The translations under genes were made by a program, and so were the position numbers. Under the pieces are notes generated by a model. That model saw only the letters and a list, made by a program, of their open reading frames with translations. It made no database searches and was not told the DNA's origin. From JAWCQZ01 sp038869515 [NCBI: Halobacteria archaeon] (GTDB lineage Archaea > Halobacteriota > Syntropharchaeia > JACQPP01): 64,000 nt of DNA. The stretch covers positions 193,808 through 257,807 of the forward strand of contig JAWCQZ010000003.1 of NCBI GenBank assembly GCA_038869515.1, in the 5' to 3' direction. The number at the start of each line of letters is the position of its first letter. Positions within the stretch are counted from its first letter, which is position 1. Shown here piece by piece: positions 1 through 7,899 of the stretch.

Positions 1-3000
1 CGTAGGTGTCGGCGAACGGAGTGAAGGAGATGTTGAATCCGTTGGCGATGGGCGTGCAGTTGAGCGGCGCCGCGCACCCGTCGCCGACCCCCGGAGTAGA
101 GTTGTTCAGGGTGAAGTTGATGGAGGGCTTCGAGACGTTGGACAGGGCGTCGGTGGCGTTGATGAAGATGGCGGGCCGGGTCCGGTTGGTGAACGACTGG
201 GGAAAGCGTCCCGCGAAATCGAACACCGGCGGGTTGGGGTCCACCGTGAACGACCATGTGAAGTTGGGGGCCATGCCGTTGCCCGACGAGTCGGTCACGT
301 TGATTTCGACGTTGACATTGGCTCCCGCGGCAAAATCCCAGGGAGGCGTGAAATTCAGCGTGGTCAAGGAAGCCGAGCAGGAGTTCTGGACGCATCCGCC
401 CGAACTCCACGAGCCGGCTCCCGAGGCGCAGACGAGCGAGCCGTTCACTTTCATGGAGGCGGACTCGATGGGGCAGGTCCCCCCCAGGTTCCCGGCGTCG
501 TCCTTCACGATGACCTTGATGGAGGGCCGCGTCAGGTTCGTGAAATTGGTGTGGTTGGGTGTCTCGTTCACCGCGTAGGGCACGTCGTTGTTCACCCGGA
601 AGGTCCAGTTGATGCTGAAGTTGGTCGAGTTGAAGTTCCCGGCGAGGTCGCTCGCGTTCACGGTGACGTTCACCACGCTTCCGTTGCCGAGGGTCTGGTT
701 GAACTCGTAGACAAGGCTGAGGTTGCAGGGGCCTCCGCCGCCGCACGAGGTGCCTTCGGTGCAGGAGACGTTGGCAGTGTCGGAGTCGCAGGTGGCCTGG
801 AAGACCGTCGTGTTGTTCTCCACCCGGATGAAGACCGTGGAGCGGTTCACGCCGGAGGGGATGTCCGTCAGGTTCACCGAGATGCGCGGAGTGGGGTCGC
901 CGGTCGTGGAGTTGTTGGCGGGCTTCAGGTCGTTGAAGACCGGGGCGCCGGTGTCCACGGTGAAGTTCCAGGAGAACGTCGTGGTCCGGTTGGAGTAGTC
1001 GGTGGCGTTGGCGGTGGCGAAGACGCGAGTGTTGTTTTTTATTTGGTGGTCCGCTGCCTGGAGGAGAGACAGGTTGAAACCTGCCGTGACCGCGGCCACG
1101 CCGGCATTGCCGAGCCGGTCGCAGTTGGTCCCGCTGCTTCCGCCTTCGAATTTCGTGCAGGCCACGTCGGGAACGGCTGCAGTCAGGCTCCCGTTCTGGT
1201 ACACGACGGTGATGTTCATGCTGGCCCGGTTGACCCCGGTCCCGTTGTCGGTGAAGAGGACGGCGATGGTGGGCCGGGTGCTGCCGGTGAAGTTGGACCG
1301 GTTGGGGGTCTCGTTCGTCGCGTTCGGCGCCAAGTTGTCCACGGCCACCGAGTCGTTCAGCCAGTGGGAACCGTTCAGAAAGTCGGAGCAGTTCTTCGCC
1401 TTGTCGCAGACGCGGACCGAGATGTTGTAGAGGCCGTCGGCGGCGCTGGAGTTCAGGGTCACCGACGCGATTTCTGTCCGGGCGGAGTTGCCGGTGGACG
1501 CGGGAGAAGAGTTGACGGTGACGTTCAGGCTCGTCGTCCAGTTGGTCACGTTGAGGGTGTAGTTGACCGGGTTCGTCTCGTTGTAAAGGAAGGCGAAGGT
1601 CACCGTGCCGCCGGCGGTGGTGTTGGCGCGGGTGCTGCCGTTCACCATGCCGGTCGGGAAGGTGAGGTTCACCAATGGCCCCGTGTGGTCCACGACGACC
1701 GAGAGGTTGGAGAAGACCGTGACGTTGTTCGAAGAGTTGTCGAAGAGCGTGACCGAGATGTTCACGTCGCCCTCCGCCGCGCCGCCCGTGCTGTTGTTCA
1801 TGGGGGTGAAAAAGACGCGGAGGGTCTGGTCCTGGCCGCCGGCGAGCCGGGCCGGGACGCAGGTGTTGTTGTCCTGGGCGCCGAAGCAGGCCGTGGTGTT
1901 GGCGAGGACCGTGGTGTTGTTCAGGGTCAGATTGATCGTGGCGTTGGCGGGGCTGAACTCGGTGTAGTTGACGCTGACCTCCAGGTTCGGGTTGGTCCAC
2001 CGTGAGATGTAGGTCTTGTTGGTGGAGTTCGGGTAGTTGAACGTGACCGAGGGCGCGACGGTGTCGTTTCCCAGGAGGAGGACGAGGAGGGTGTTGGCCG
2101 TGACGTTCAGGACCGTGCTGTTGTTCGTGTAACCGGTTTTGTTGGCGGTGATGTCGTGGGGGATGTAGGTGTCGTTGGCCCCCGACCGGTTCACGAACTC
2201 GGCGACCTCCTGGATGGGAATGTAGCCGGTGGCGTTGGTGGCGTTGGCGGCGAATGTCACTGCGCCGGTGCGGTTCGTGGCGTTGATCAGCGCGCCCTGC
2301 ACCGGGTTGCTCTCGTTGGTCAGGACACGGACGGAGAGGAACCAGCGGCGGGTCAGGGAGGAGGTGTCGGAGACGTTCGCCTTGGCCGCGGCATAGGAGG
2401 TGTTCACGGCGAATGCGGAGGAGCCTCCGGTGAGATTGAAATCGAGGACCAGGGACGCGGCGATGGTGGAATTGGCCAGCCGGACGTGGCTGGCCGAGTG
2501 GAGGCGGACCGCGGTGTCGCCGGTGTCGAGGAGAGAGGAGGCCTCGTGGGTGATGTTGGTCGCGTTGCTGGCGTTGTAGGCAAGCGTGTGGTTTCTCAAG
2601 GTGTTCCCGCGGAAGGAGTGGGCATTCGAGTTCTCGATGAAAATCCCCGTGGTGCTGTTGTTGAAGGTGTTGTTGACGAAGGCCCCGCTGTTGCTCGCGG
2701 AGATGTTCAGGTTCGCCCCGCTGTGATTCCACGCCAGGCTGTCGGAGACGTTGTTCCCCGCGGCCCCGGCCTCAAGCCGGATGCCGCTCACAGAGTTGTT
2801 GAAAAAGCGATTCGTGGCATTCACGAGATTGGATGAGGTGGCGCTGAGGAGCAGGCCGTGGAGCCCGCTGAACGACACGGTATTGCCCTGGAGGGTGTTG
2901 TTGAGGCCGGAGACCAGCGCGATTCCCGACGTCCCGCTGAAACTCACGATGTTGTCGCGGACGGAGCTGTGGTTCGACGGCGCCAGCAGGAATCCGGAGC

Positions 3001-3829
3001 CGTTGTTGAAACTCGCGTTGCTGTTCCGGAGGGTGTTGTTGTCGCTCCGGTTCAGGAGGAGGAATCCGCTCTGGCTGTTGTTGCGGGCCGTGACGTTCTG
3101 GACCGTCACATTGCCGGAGCCGTCCAGCACCACGCCGTTCTGGCTGAAGTTGGCGCTGCTGTCCCGGAGGAGGCTGTCATTGGAGGAGTTCAGCGCGATC
3201 CCGAACCCGACGATGTTGTTCACGGTGTTGTTGAGGAGGGTCGCGTTCCGGGAGGAGACCACATGGAGTCCTGCCGTGCCGTTGTTCACAGAGTTCCACT
3301 GGAGCGTGCTGTTGGGCGCGGTGTCCAGGCGGGCGCCAGCCGCGTTGGACTCGAAGAGATTGCCCGTGAGGTTCACTTGGAACCCCGTGGCGTTGACCCC
3401 GGCCCGCCCTGTGGCGGTGGCGTTTTGGAGGCGGAGGAAAGCGATGGTGACGTTGGGGGCGCCGATGGTGACCGCGTCGGTGGAGTTCGGCGTCGCGTTC
3501 ACGGTCGCGTCGAGGGCGGTCGTGTTGTTGCCGCGGAGGGTCATGTTGGTCTTGTTCACCAGGAGAGGTTCGTCGTAGAGCCCGCCGCAGACCCGGACCT
3601 CGTCACCGAAGATGACGTTGCTGCTGTTGAAGCCGGCGGTCGTGATGAAGTTCACCAGGAACACCTGCGAGATGTTGGTGAAGTTGCCCCGATAGACGTG
3701 CCCCTCCGCCGCGAAGTTCGCCCCGAGGCAGGGGCCCGCGCCGGTCTGGTTGACGATGGCCACGCCGTGCCCCCCCTGGGCGGCCCCGGTCAACGCGAGG
3801 AGGGCGAGGCCCAGGAACACCGCGCGCAT
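1..3829 (-). CDS. Giant surface protein with NosD-like beta-helix and Ig-like repeats (5' part; runs off window)
   Basis: The frame is open from an ATG at 3829 to the window edge, giving about 1276 residues with no stop, so the C-terminus is missing. It begins with a hydrophobic signal peptide (MRAVFLGLALLALTGAAQGG). Roughly residues 90-440 are Asn/Ser/Gly-rich with NosD/PbH1-type right-handed beta-helix turns (NNTL, GNTVSFSG, NSTTGIFIEN). After that come several Ig/cadherin-like units of about 115 residues that repeatedly start with forms of TPNxTNFT and TRPxI. Asn-X-Ser/Thr sequons are extremely dense (14 by eye in the first 155 residues), which fits a heavily N-glycosylated surface protein and the AglB gene in this window. 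The ATG at 3860 is in another frame and is not used. The plus-strand open frames over this region are antisense shadows. Confidence 0.88.
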   Translation of the reverse strand, partial: MRAVFLGLALLALTGAAQGGHGVAIVNQTGAGPCLGANFAAEGHVYRGNFTNISQVFLVNFITTAGFNSSNVIFGDEVRVCGGLYDEPLLVNKTNMTLRGNNTTALDATVNATPNSTDAVTIGAPNVTIAFLRLQNATATGRAGVNATGFQVNLTGNLFESNAAGARLDTAPNSTLQWNSVNNGTAGLHVVSSRNATLLNNTVNNIVGFGIALNSSNDSLLRDSSANFSQNGVVLDGSGNVTVQNVTARNNSQSGFLLLNRSDNNTLRNSNASFNNGSGFLLAPSNHSSVRDNIVSFSGTSGIALVSGLNNTLQGNTVSFSGLHGLLLSATSSNLVNATNRFFNNSVSGIRLEAGAAGNNVSDSLAWNHSGANLNISASNSGAFVNNTFNNSTTGIFIENSNAHSFRGNTLRNHTLAYNASNATNITHEASSLLDTGDTAVRLHSASHVRLANSTIAASLVLDFNLTGGSSAFAVNTSYAAAKANVSDTSSLTRRWFLSVRVLTNESNPVQGALINATNRTGAVTFAANATNATGYIPIQEVAEFVNRSGANDTYIPHDITANKTGYTNNSTVLNVTANTLLVLLLGNDTVAPSVTFNYPNSTNKTYISRWTNPNLEVSVNYTEFSPANATINLTLNNTTVLANTTACFGAQDNNTCVPARLAGGQDQTLRVFFTPMNNSTGGAAEGDVNISVTLFDNSSNNVTVFSNLSVVVDHTGPLVNLTFPTGMVNGSTRANTTAGGTVTFAFLYNETNPVNYTLNVTNWTTSLNVTVNSSPASTGNSARTEIASVTLNSSAADGLYNISVRVCDKAKNCSDFLNGSHWLNDSVAVDNLAPNATNETPNRSNFTGSTRPTIAVLFTDNGTGVNRASMNITVVYQNGSLTAAVPDVACTKFEGGSSGTNCDRLGNAGVAAVTAGFNLSLLQAADHQIKNNTRVFATANATDYSNRTTTFSWNFTVDTGAPVFNDLKPANNSTTGDPTPRISVNLTDIPSGVNRSTVFIRVENNTTVFQATCDSDTANVSCTEGTSCGGGGPCNLSLVYEFNQTLGNGSVVNVTVNASDLAGNFNSTNFSINWTFRVNNDVPYAVNETPNHTNFTNLTRPSIKVIVKDDAGNLGGTCPIESASMKVNGSLVCASGAGSWSSGGCVQNSCSASLTTLNFTPPWDFAAGANVNVEINVTDSSGNGMAPNFTWSFTVDPNPPVFDFAGRFPQSFTNRTRPAIFINATDALSNVSKPSINFTLNNSTPGVGDGCAAPLNCTPIANGFNISFTPFADTY

Positions 3830-4005
3830 GAACGGAGAGGGGAGTGGCACGTTTCTCATAAAGACACTTGCGAAAAGGTTCAACGGACCGTTCCGGACGG
3901 TTTCATCCACTCCATGGGGCCCCCGTGGTTAAAACCCATTTCGTGTTCCGGAATTCGGAAGAAACCGGCAGCGGGACCCGCTATTCCTCAAGCCGATGGG
4001 CGGGG

Positions 4006-4016
4006 AAACTATATAA
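4006..4016 (+). promoter_or_regulatory. TATA box of the 4039 gene
   Basis: AAACTATATAA is centred 28 nt before the ATG at 4039, as expected for a leaderless archaeal transcript. The rest of 3830-4038 is intergenic; on the minus strand a CTTTATGAG element near 3853-3865 could be the promoter of the giant surface protein. Confidence 0.7.
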
Positions 4017-4038
4017 CGCGCCTTCCTCCCGGTGAATC

Positions 4039-4362
4039 ATGGGGCTCTGGTCGCTGATTCTGGCCGCCGTCCCGGGGGCCCCCCCGGGGCCGCAGCCCAT
4101 CACGCGGCGGCTTGCCACCGCGGCCCGGGCGGGCTTCGTCCGGACCTGGATCGAGAGTTTCCTCCAGGGCTCGGGGTGCTGCTGCGGCGCCGCCGTCTCC
4201 TTCGGCATGGTCCTGTTCCTCATCGGCGCCACCGCGCCCCTCTGGCAGCCCCAACTCCAGCAGGCCCTGCCGCGCGCCATCCCGGGATTCGAGCTGCCCC
4301 TCGCGGCCGCCGCGCTGGCTGTCGGGGCGCTCCTCGCCCGGCACCGGAACCGACGGCCGTAG
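4039..4362 (+). CDS. Small membrane protein of unknown function
   Basis: This 107-residue protein is not recognised. It has a hydrophobic N-terminus, an unusual CCC cluster near residues 48-50 followed by a clear membrane segment (about 52-72), and a second hydrophobic stretch (about 88-100) before a basic tail, so two or three membrane passes. The start is set by a strong TATA box 28 nt upstream. It is divergent from the giant surface protein and convergent with ribL. Several longer overlapping frames here are GC-rich shadows. Confidence 0.6.
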   Translation: MGLWSLILAAVPGAPPGPQPITRRLATAARAGFVRTWIESFLQGSGCCCGAAVSFGMVLFLIGATAPLWQPQLQQALPRAIPGFELPLAAAALAVGALLARHRNRRP

Positions 4363-4368
4363 AGGGGT

Positions 4369-5190
4369 TCAGCGGTGCGCGCCGCCGTGGTCGGAGGCCG
4401 AGGCGACCGTCCGCCGCACCATCCGCCGGAGGGCGGGGAGGTCTCCCCCGCGGGAGATGCGGAAGCGGGCCCCCCGGAAGCCGCCCCGGGGAGAGGGGGC
4501 GAGGGGACGGTAGCCGGAGAGGGGCTCCCGCTTGCGGAACACGGCCCCGAAAGCGGGCCGGAAGGTGACCTCCACGAAACCCGCCGAAGGGCGGAGTTCC
4601 AGGAAGGGGCGCGAGCGGTGCCAGAAGAGCAGGGCGCCGTCCCTCGCCTCCACCTTCTCCGACAGGCCGGTCCCGATGAGGTCGAGGGCGACCGCCGCCG
4701 CGAGCCGCCGGGCCGCGGAGTTGCGGACCTTCCCGAGCCGCCCCGCCACCCCTGCCATCTGGCGCAACTCCGGCTGAAACCTCTCGGCGAGTCGGGCGGT
4801 GAGGGCGGAGGAGGAGGCGAGGAGGTGGGGCTCCACGGCCCGCACGCGGACGATGCGGGCCCGGAGCCCGCGCTTCGCGAGCTCCGCCTCCAGCCACTTC
4901 TCGTCGAAGTGCTGGTCGGGCCCGAGGGCGATGACGTCGGGCCGGATATCGGGGAGGAACTCGAAGATGTCCCTGGAGGAGCCGAGGAGGGCCCGGTCCA
5001 CGGCCTTCAGGGCCGCCACCATCCGGAGCCGCTGCTTCTCGGGCATCAGCGGGGGGGGCTTGTGCTTCACGTGGACGTCCCGGGCCACGATGACCCACAA
5101 CTCGTCGCCGAGTTTGCGCGCCTCCTCGAGGTAGGTCAGATGGCCAGGGTGCAGGATGTCAAATGTTCCTGTCGCAAGAACGCGGGTCAT
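4369..5190 (-). CDS. ribL: FAD synthetase RibL with a C-terminal DUF5655-like domain
   Basis: The N-terminal 145 residues are an archaeal FAD synthetase: a nucleotidyltransferase of the cytidylyltransferase-like family that adenylates FMN to FAD. The signature ATGTFDILHPGHLTYLEEA contains the HxGH motif. RibL is normally about 150 residues; this one has 273. The extra part (about 150-273) contains LLFWHRSRPFLELRPSAGF and, near the end, FRGARFRISRGGDLPALRRM, which resembles the DUF5655 fold by eye. The start is the ATG at 5190, overlapping the JAMM gene stop as ATGA; an in-frame extension to 5241 would run into that gene and is rejected. It is the last gene of the dys-pyrF-JAMM-ribL operon. 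The RibL call is firm; the C-terminal assignment is an inference. Confidence 0.88.
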   Translation of the reverse strand: MTRVLATGTFDILHPGHLTYLEEARKLGDELWVIVARDVHVKHKPPPLMPEKQRLRMVAALKAVDRALLGSSRDIFEFLPDIRPDVIALGPDQHFDEKWLEAELAKRGLRARIVRVRAVEPHLLASSSALTARLAERFQPELRQMAGVAGRLGKVRNSAARRLAAAVALDLIGTGLSEKVEARDGALLFWHRSRPFLELRPSAGFVEVTFRPAFGAVFRKREPLSGYRPLAPSPRGGFRGARFRISRGGDLPALRRMVRRTVASASDHGGAHR

Positions 5191-5639
5191 CTCTTCCTCC
5201 TGCCGGTCTTCGCCTTGAGGCTCTTCAACTCCTCCTCCCACAGCGGCTCCAGGGGGCCGGGGGTCTCGTCGAGGACCGCCAGGCCCACCGGCGATCCGCC
5301 CGCGTCGTAGCAGCCCCAGGTGTCCTCCCGGTAGGGCCAGCCGGCGATGATGTGGCGGTCGCCCTGCTGGGAGAAGAGGTGGAGGTCCTCGTCGGAGGGC
5401 TCGAACTCCTCCGTGGGGTGGCTGTGGACCGAGCCCGCCACGCGGACCCCGAGGGGCATCATGTGGGTCGGGATGTGGGCGCTCGCCTCGTCCTCGGTGG
5501 TCCCGGGGAGGACGTGGACGTTGACGATGAGGCCGGTCCGGTCCGCCTCCATGAGGCCGGCGAACTCCTTCGGGTGCTTCTTGCGCGCGCTCTCGAGGAT
5601 GAAAAGGAGAGTCTCGCGGGAGATGCCGCGGATTTTCAT
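5187..5639 (-). CDS. JAMM/MPN+ metalloprotease
   Basis: A 150-residue stand-alone JAB1/MPN domain. The full zinc signature is visible: Glu25, then H72-S-H74, seven residues, Ser82, two residues, Asp85 (within GSVHSHPTEEFEPSDED). Archaeal JAMM proteases cleave isopeptide bonds of ubiquitin-like SAMP proteins or remove C-terminal tails from sulfur carriers; the substrate here is unknown. The ATG at 5639 overlaps the pyrF stop (ATGA) and its own stop overlaps the ribL start (ATGA), so it is translationally coupled on both sides. Confidence 0.85.
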   Translation of the reverse strand: MKIRGISRETLLFILESARKKHPKEFAGLMEADRTGLIVNVHVLPGTTEDEASAHIPTHMMPLGVRVAGSVHSHPTEEFEPSDEDLHLFSQQGDRHIIAGWPYREDTWGCYDAGGSPVGLAVLDETPGPLEPLWEEELKSLKAKTGRRKR

Positions 5640-6298
5640 CCCGCGCGCCCGGCCCTCCGGATGGCCTCCACCAGCCTCTCGGCCGCCGGCCGGGGGTTCC
5701 GGGCCCGCACCAGCGACCGGCCGACGATGAGCCAGTCGGCCCCCGCCCGGACCGCGCGGGCGGCGTCGCCTCCCTGCGCCCCGACGCCGGGGGCGAGGAC
5801 CGGGAGCCCGGAGACCGTCTTCAGCCTGCGGATGCGGGCGGGACGGGTGGCGGGGGCGATGAGCCCCGCGGCCCCGGCCGAGCGGGCCGCGCGGGCGATG
5901 GACCCGGCCGCGGGAGCCAGGTAGGTCGCGCCCCCGGGGTGGGACATCTCCGCGACGACGAACACCTCGCCCCGGTGGCGGCGGGCCGCGGCGACGCACC
6001 GCTCCACCGTGTCGCGGCCCGAGAAGCCCTGGACGATGGCCGCCGAGGCCCCGGCCCGGAGGGCGCGCTCCACCATCGCCTCGCCGGTCTCCGGGATGTC
6101 GGCGACCTTGAGGTCGGCGATGAGGGGGGCGCGGGTCCGGCGGCGCAGGTCGCGCAGGACCGAGACGCTCTCGCCCATGAGGAGCGGGAGGCCGATTTTG
6201 AAGCCGTCGGCGAGGCCGTCGAGAGCGCGCGCCAGGCTGAGGGCGTGCCGGCCCGTCGGCACGTCGAGGGCCACCACGAGCCCGGTGCGGCGCTTCAT
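5636..6298 (-). CDS. pyrF: Orotidine 5'-phosphate decarboxylase
   Basis: A 220-residue TIM barrel catalysing the last step of UMP synthesis. It begins VVALDVPTG and carries the catalytic tetrad region as DLKVADIPETG (Asp62, Lys64, Asp67), with a phosphate-binding end (APGVGAQGG, then ADWLIVGRSL). Length is normal for archaeal PyrF. It overlaps dys upstream and the JAMM gene downstream by ATGA. The other pyrimidine genes in the window, pyrD and pyrK, lie in a separate operon at 15-17 kb. Confidence 0.95.
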   Translation of the reverse strand: MKRRTGLVVALDVPTGRHALSLARALDGLADGFKIGLPLLMGESVSVLRDLRRRTRAPLIADLKVADIPETGEAMVERALRAGASAAIVQGFSGRDTVERCVAAARRHRGEVFVVAEMSHPGGATYLAPAAGSIARAARSAGAAGLIAPATRPARIRRLKTVSGLPVLAPGVGAQGGDAARAVRAGADWLIVGRSLVRARNPRPAAERLVEAIRRAGRAG

Positions 6299-7254
6299 CC
6301 TCTCCCCTTCTTCGCCGGGGGTTTAACCCGGTCCCGCAGGGCGGCAACGAGCAGGGGCAGCACCAGGGTCGCCTCCGCCGGGACCACGACGGTCCTGGCC
6401 CGGGAGCGGACCTTGCCCCAGGACACCGCTTCGACCGGCGGGGCCCCCGAGAGCCCCCCGGTCTCGGGCCGGTCGGTGGTGACCTGGACCGCCCAGTCGA
6501 ACCCGCTGGGGGTCACCATCATCGCCTGGAGGGCGAAATTCTTCGGGACGCCGCCGCCGAGGACGACGATGCCCGCGCGCTTCGATTCGTAGCAGATGTC
6601 GATGAGGTCGCGCATGTCGGCGAAGGCGTCCACGACGAGGCGGCGCTGCTGGAGGAAGAGCCACACCTGGAGACCGATGGCCGAGTCGGCGAGGGCCGGG
6701 CAGAAGAGCGGGACCCCGCGCTCCCGGGCGGCGCGGAGGATGGAGTGGCGGTCCTTCACCGAGTCGGCGATGGCTTCGAGGAGCTGGCGAAGGCTGAGGG
6801 TCCGGCCCTCCAGCGGCTCCAGGACCGACTGCAGGTGCTTTTCGAGCCGGATGAAGTCGCGGTCGGGCATCGCGACGTCGTAGATGCGGTTGAGCCCGCG
6901 CCGCCGCAGGGCCCCGTCGTCCCAGGGGGGCTCGACCGAGTAGTGGCGGCCCCCGAGGGCCTCCACCAGGTCGTGGACCAGCGTCGCGCCGCTGGTGACG
7001 AGAACGTCCACGTAGCCCTCCCGGACGAGGCCGGAGAGGAGCCTCCGCATGCCCGCAGGGACGAGGGCGCCGGAGAGGGTGAGGAACCGGGTCGCCCTGG
7101 AACGGACCATCTCCTCCCAAACGTCGGCCGCCTCGGCGACCCGGCCGGCGGTGAACCCCGCTCCCCGGAACCCCTCGACGAGGCCGGCCACGGTCGTCCC
7201 GGGGCCGAACTCCAGTTGGTCCACCGGGCGGGGGGCGGCGGGGCGTCGGGCCAT
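6295..7254 (-). CDS. dys: Deoxyhypusine synthase
   Basis: A 319-residue NAD-dependent enzyme that transfers the aminobutyl group of spermidine to a lysine of initiation factor aIF5A. The family hallmarks DVLVTSGATLVHD and VVLGGGVPKNF are present, and the catalytic lysine is Lys281 in VEAVSWGKVR, matching the SWGKI of the human enzyme. The start is the ATG at 7254, preceded by a GGAAGGGGG stretch and a TATA-like GGTTTTATC near 7279-7288. An upstream in-frame extension would run through the tRNA-Ser gene and is rejected. First gene of the four-gene operon. Confidence 0.94.
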   Translation of the reverse strand: MARRPAAPRPVDQLEFGPGTTVAGLVEGFRGAGFTAGRVAEAADVWEEMVRSRATRFLTLSGALVPAGMRRLLSGLVREGYVDVLVTSGATLVHDLVEALGGRHYSVEPPWDDGALRRRGLNRIYDVAMPDRDFIRLEKHLQSVLEPLEGRTLSLRQLLEAIADSVKDRHSILRAARERGVPLFCPALADSAIGLQVWLFLQQRRLVVDAFADMRDLIDICYESKRAGIVVLGGGVPKNFALQAMMVTPSGFDWAVQVTTDRPETGGLSGAPPVEAVSWGKVRSRARTVVVPAEATLVLPLLVAALRDRVKPPAKKGRG

Positions 7255-7331
7255 CGGTCCCCCTTCCGAAACGAGACGGATAAAACCACGGAAATCCCCG
7301 GACCGGGGGAGAGGGGGGTGGACCCGTGGAC

Positions 7332-7365
7332 GGGGGGAGAGGGGGGCTTCGCCCCCTCTCCCCCC
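7332..7365. repeat. G-run/C-run hairpin behind tRNA-Ser
   Basis: An almost perfect inverted repeat: G6-AGA-G6, a CTTCG turn, then C5-TCT-C6. It begins about 9 nt past the 3' end of the minus-strand tRNA-Ser. A near-identical hairpin follows tRNA-Gln at 36718-36746. It may be a processing or termination structure or a small repetitive element. Confidence 0.7.
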
Positions 7366-7374
7366 GGCGACCGT

Positions 7375-7458
7375 CGCCGGAGGTGGGAATTGAACCCACG
7401 CGTCCCTTTCGGGACACAGGTTTTCCAGACCTGCGCATTGCCGCTTTGCTACCCCGGC
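7375..7458 (-). tRNA. tRNA-Ser (GGA anticodon)
   Basis: The 84-nt cloverleaf reads from 7458 downward. The acceptor GCCGGGG pairs with CTCCGGC (one G-U), the anticodon stem is CAGGT/ACCTG with loop CTGGAAA (anticodon GGA at 7424-7426), there is a long class II variable arm (TCCCGAAAGGGA), and the T-loop is TTCAATT in a GTGGG/CCCAC stem. The discriminator is G, as expected for serine. CCA is not encoded and no intron is visible. Confidence 0.95.
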
Positions 7459-7539
7459 CTCCTGGGAGAAGGGGTTTCGCGCCCTCTCCGTTTCAGGACG
7501 ACTCCTCTCCCCCACTCTCCAAGACTGAAAAATTCTCCG

Positions 7540-7899
7540 TCAGTTCGGTTTTTGCGGAGCCTTGACGAAAGGCGCAAGGCCGCGGCCCACCGATGCCCCG
7601 AGGGCAGCCAGGGCCGCCCCGACGCCGAGGCTCCCCAGGACGAAAACGACGACGCCCCCCGGGAGGCCGAGGGCGCTCCCGAGGGCACTCGCCACGCGGC
7701 CCCCGGGGCCCGCCATCTGGAGCAGCAGGAACAGGAGCCAGCCCGCGCCGGCACCCGCGACAGCCGAGGAGACCGGGCGGCCCTTGGCGATGGCGCCGGC
7801 GACTGCGCCCGCCAGGGCCGCGCTCTGCCAGAGGCCGAGGGCGAGGCCGGCGACCGTGACCGCGAAGGAGAGGAGCATCCCACGCAGGTCGAATCTCAT
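7540..7899 (-). CDS. Small multi-pass membrane protein
   Basis: This 119-residue protein is not recognised. It is Ala/Gly/Leu-rich with about four predicted membrane helices (roughly 10-32, 45-64, 75-98 and a weaker last one) and ends APFVKAPQKPN. Its ATG at 7899 overlaps the stop of the penicillin-acylase-type gene (ATGA), so the two are translated as a pair; a role in export or membrane tethering of that enzyme is possible but unproven. Confidence 0.72.
   Translation of the reverse strand: MRFDLRGMLLSFAVTVAGLALGLWQSAALAGAVAGAIAKGRPVSSAVAGAGAGWLLFLLLQMAGPGGRVASALGSALGLPGGVVVFVLGSLGVGAALAALGASVGRGLAPFVKAPQKPN

Noticed and set aside
551-4057. Long plus-strand open frames opposite the surface protein
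   Set aside because: They are Val/Gly/Arg-rich antisense translations of the minus-strand protein, which has a signal peptide and coherent repeats.
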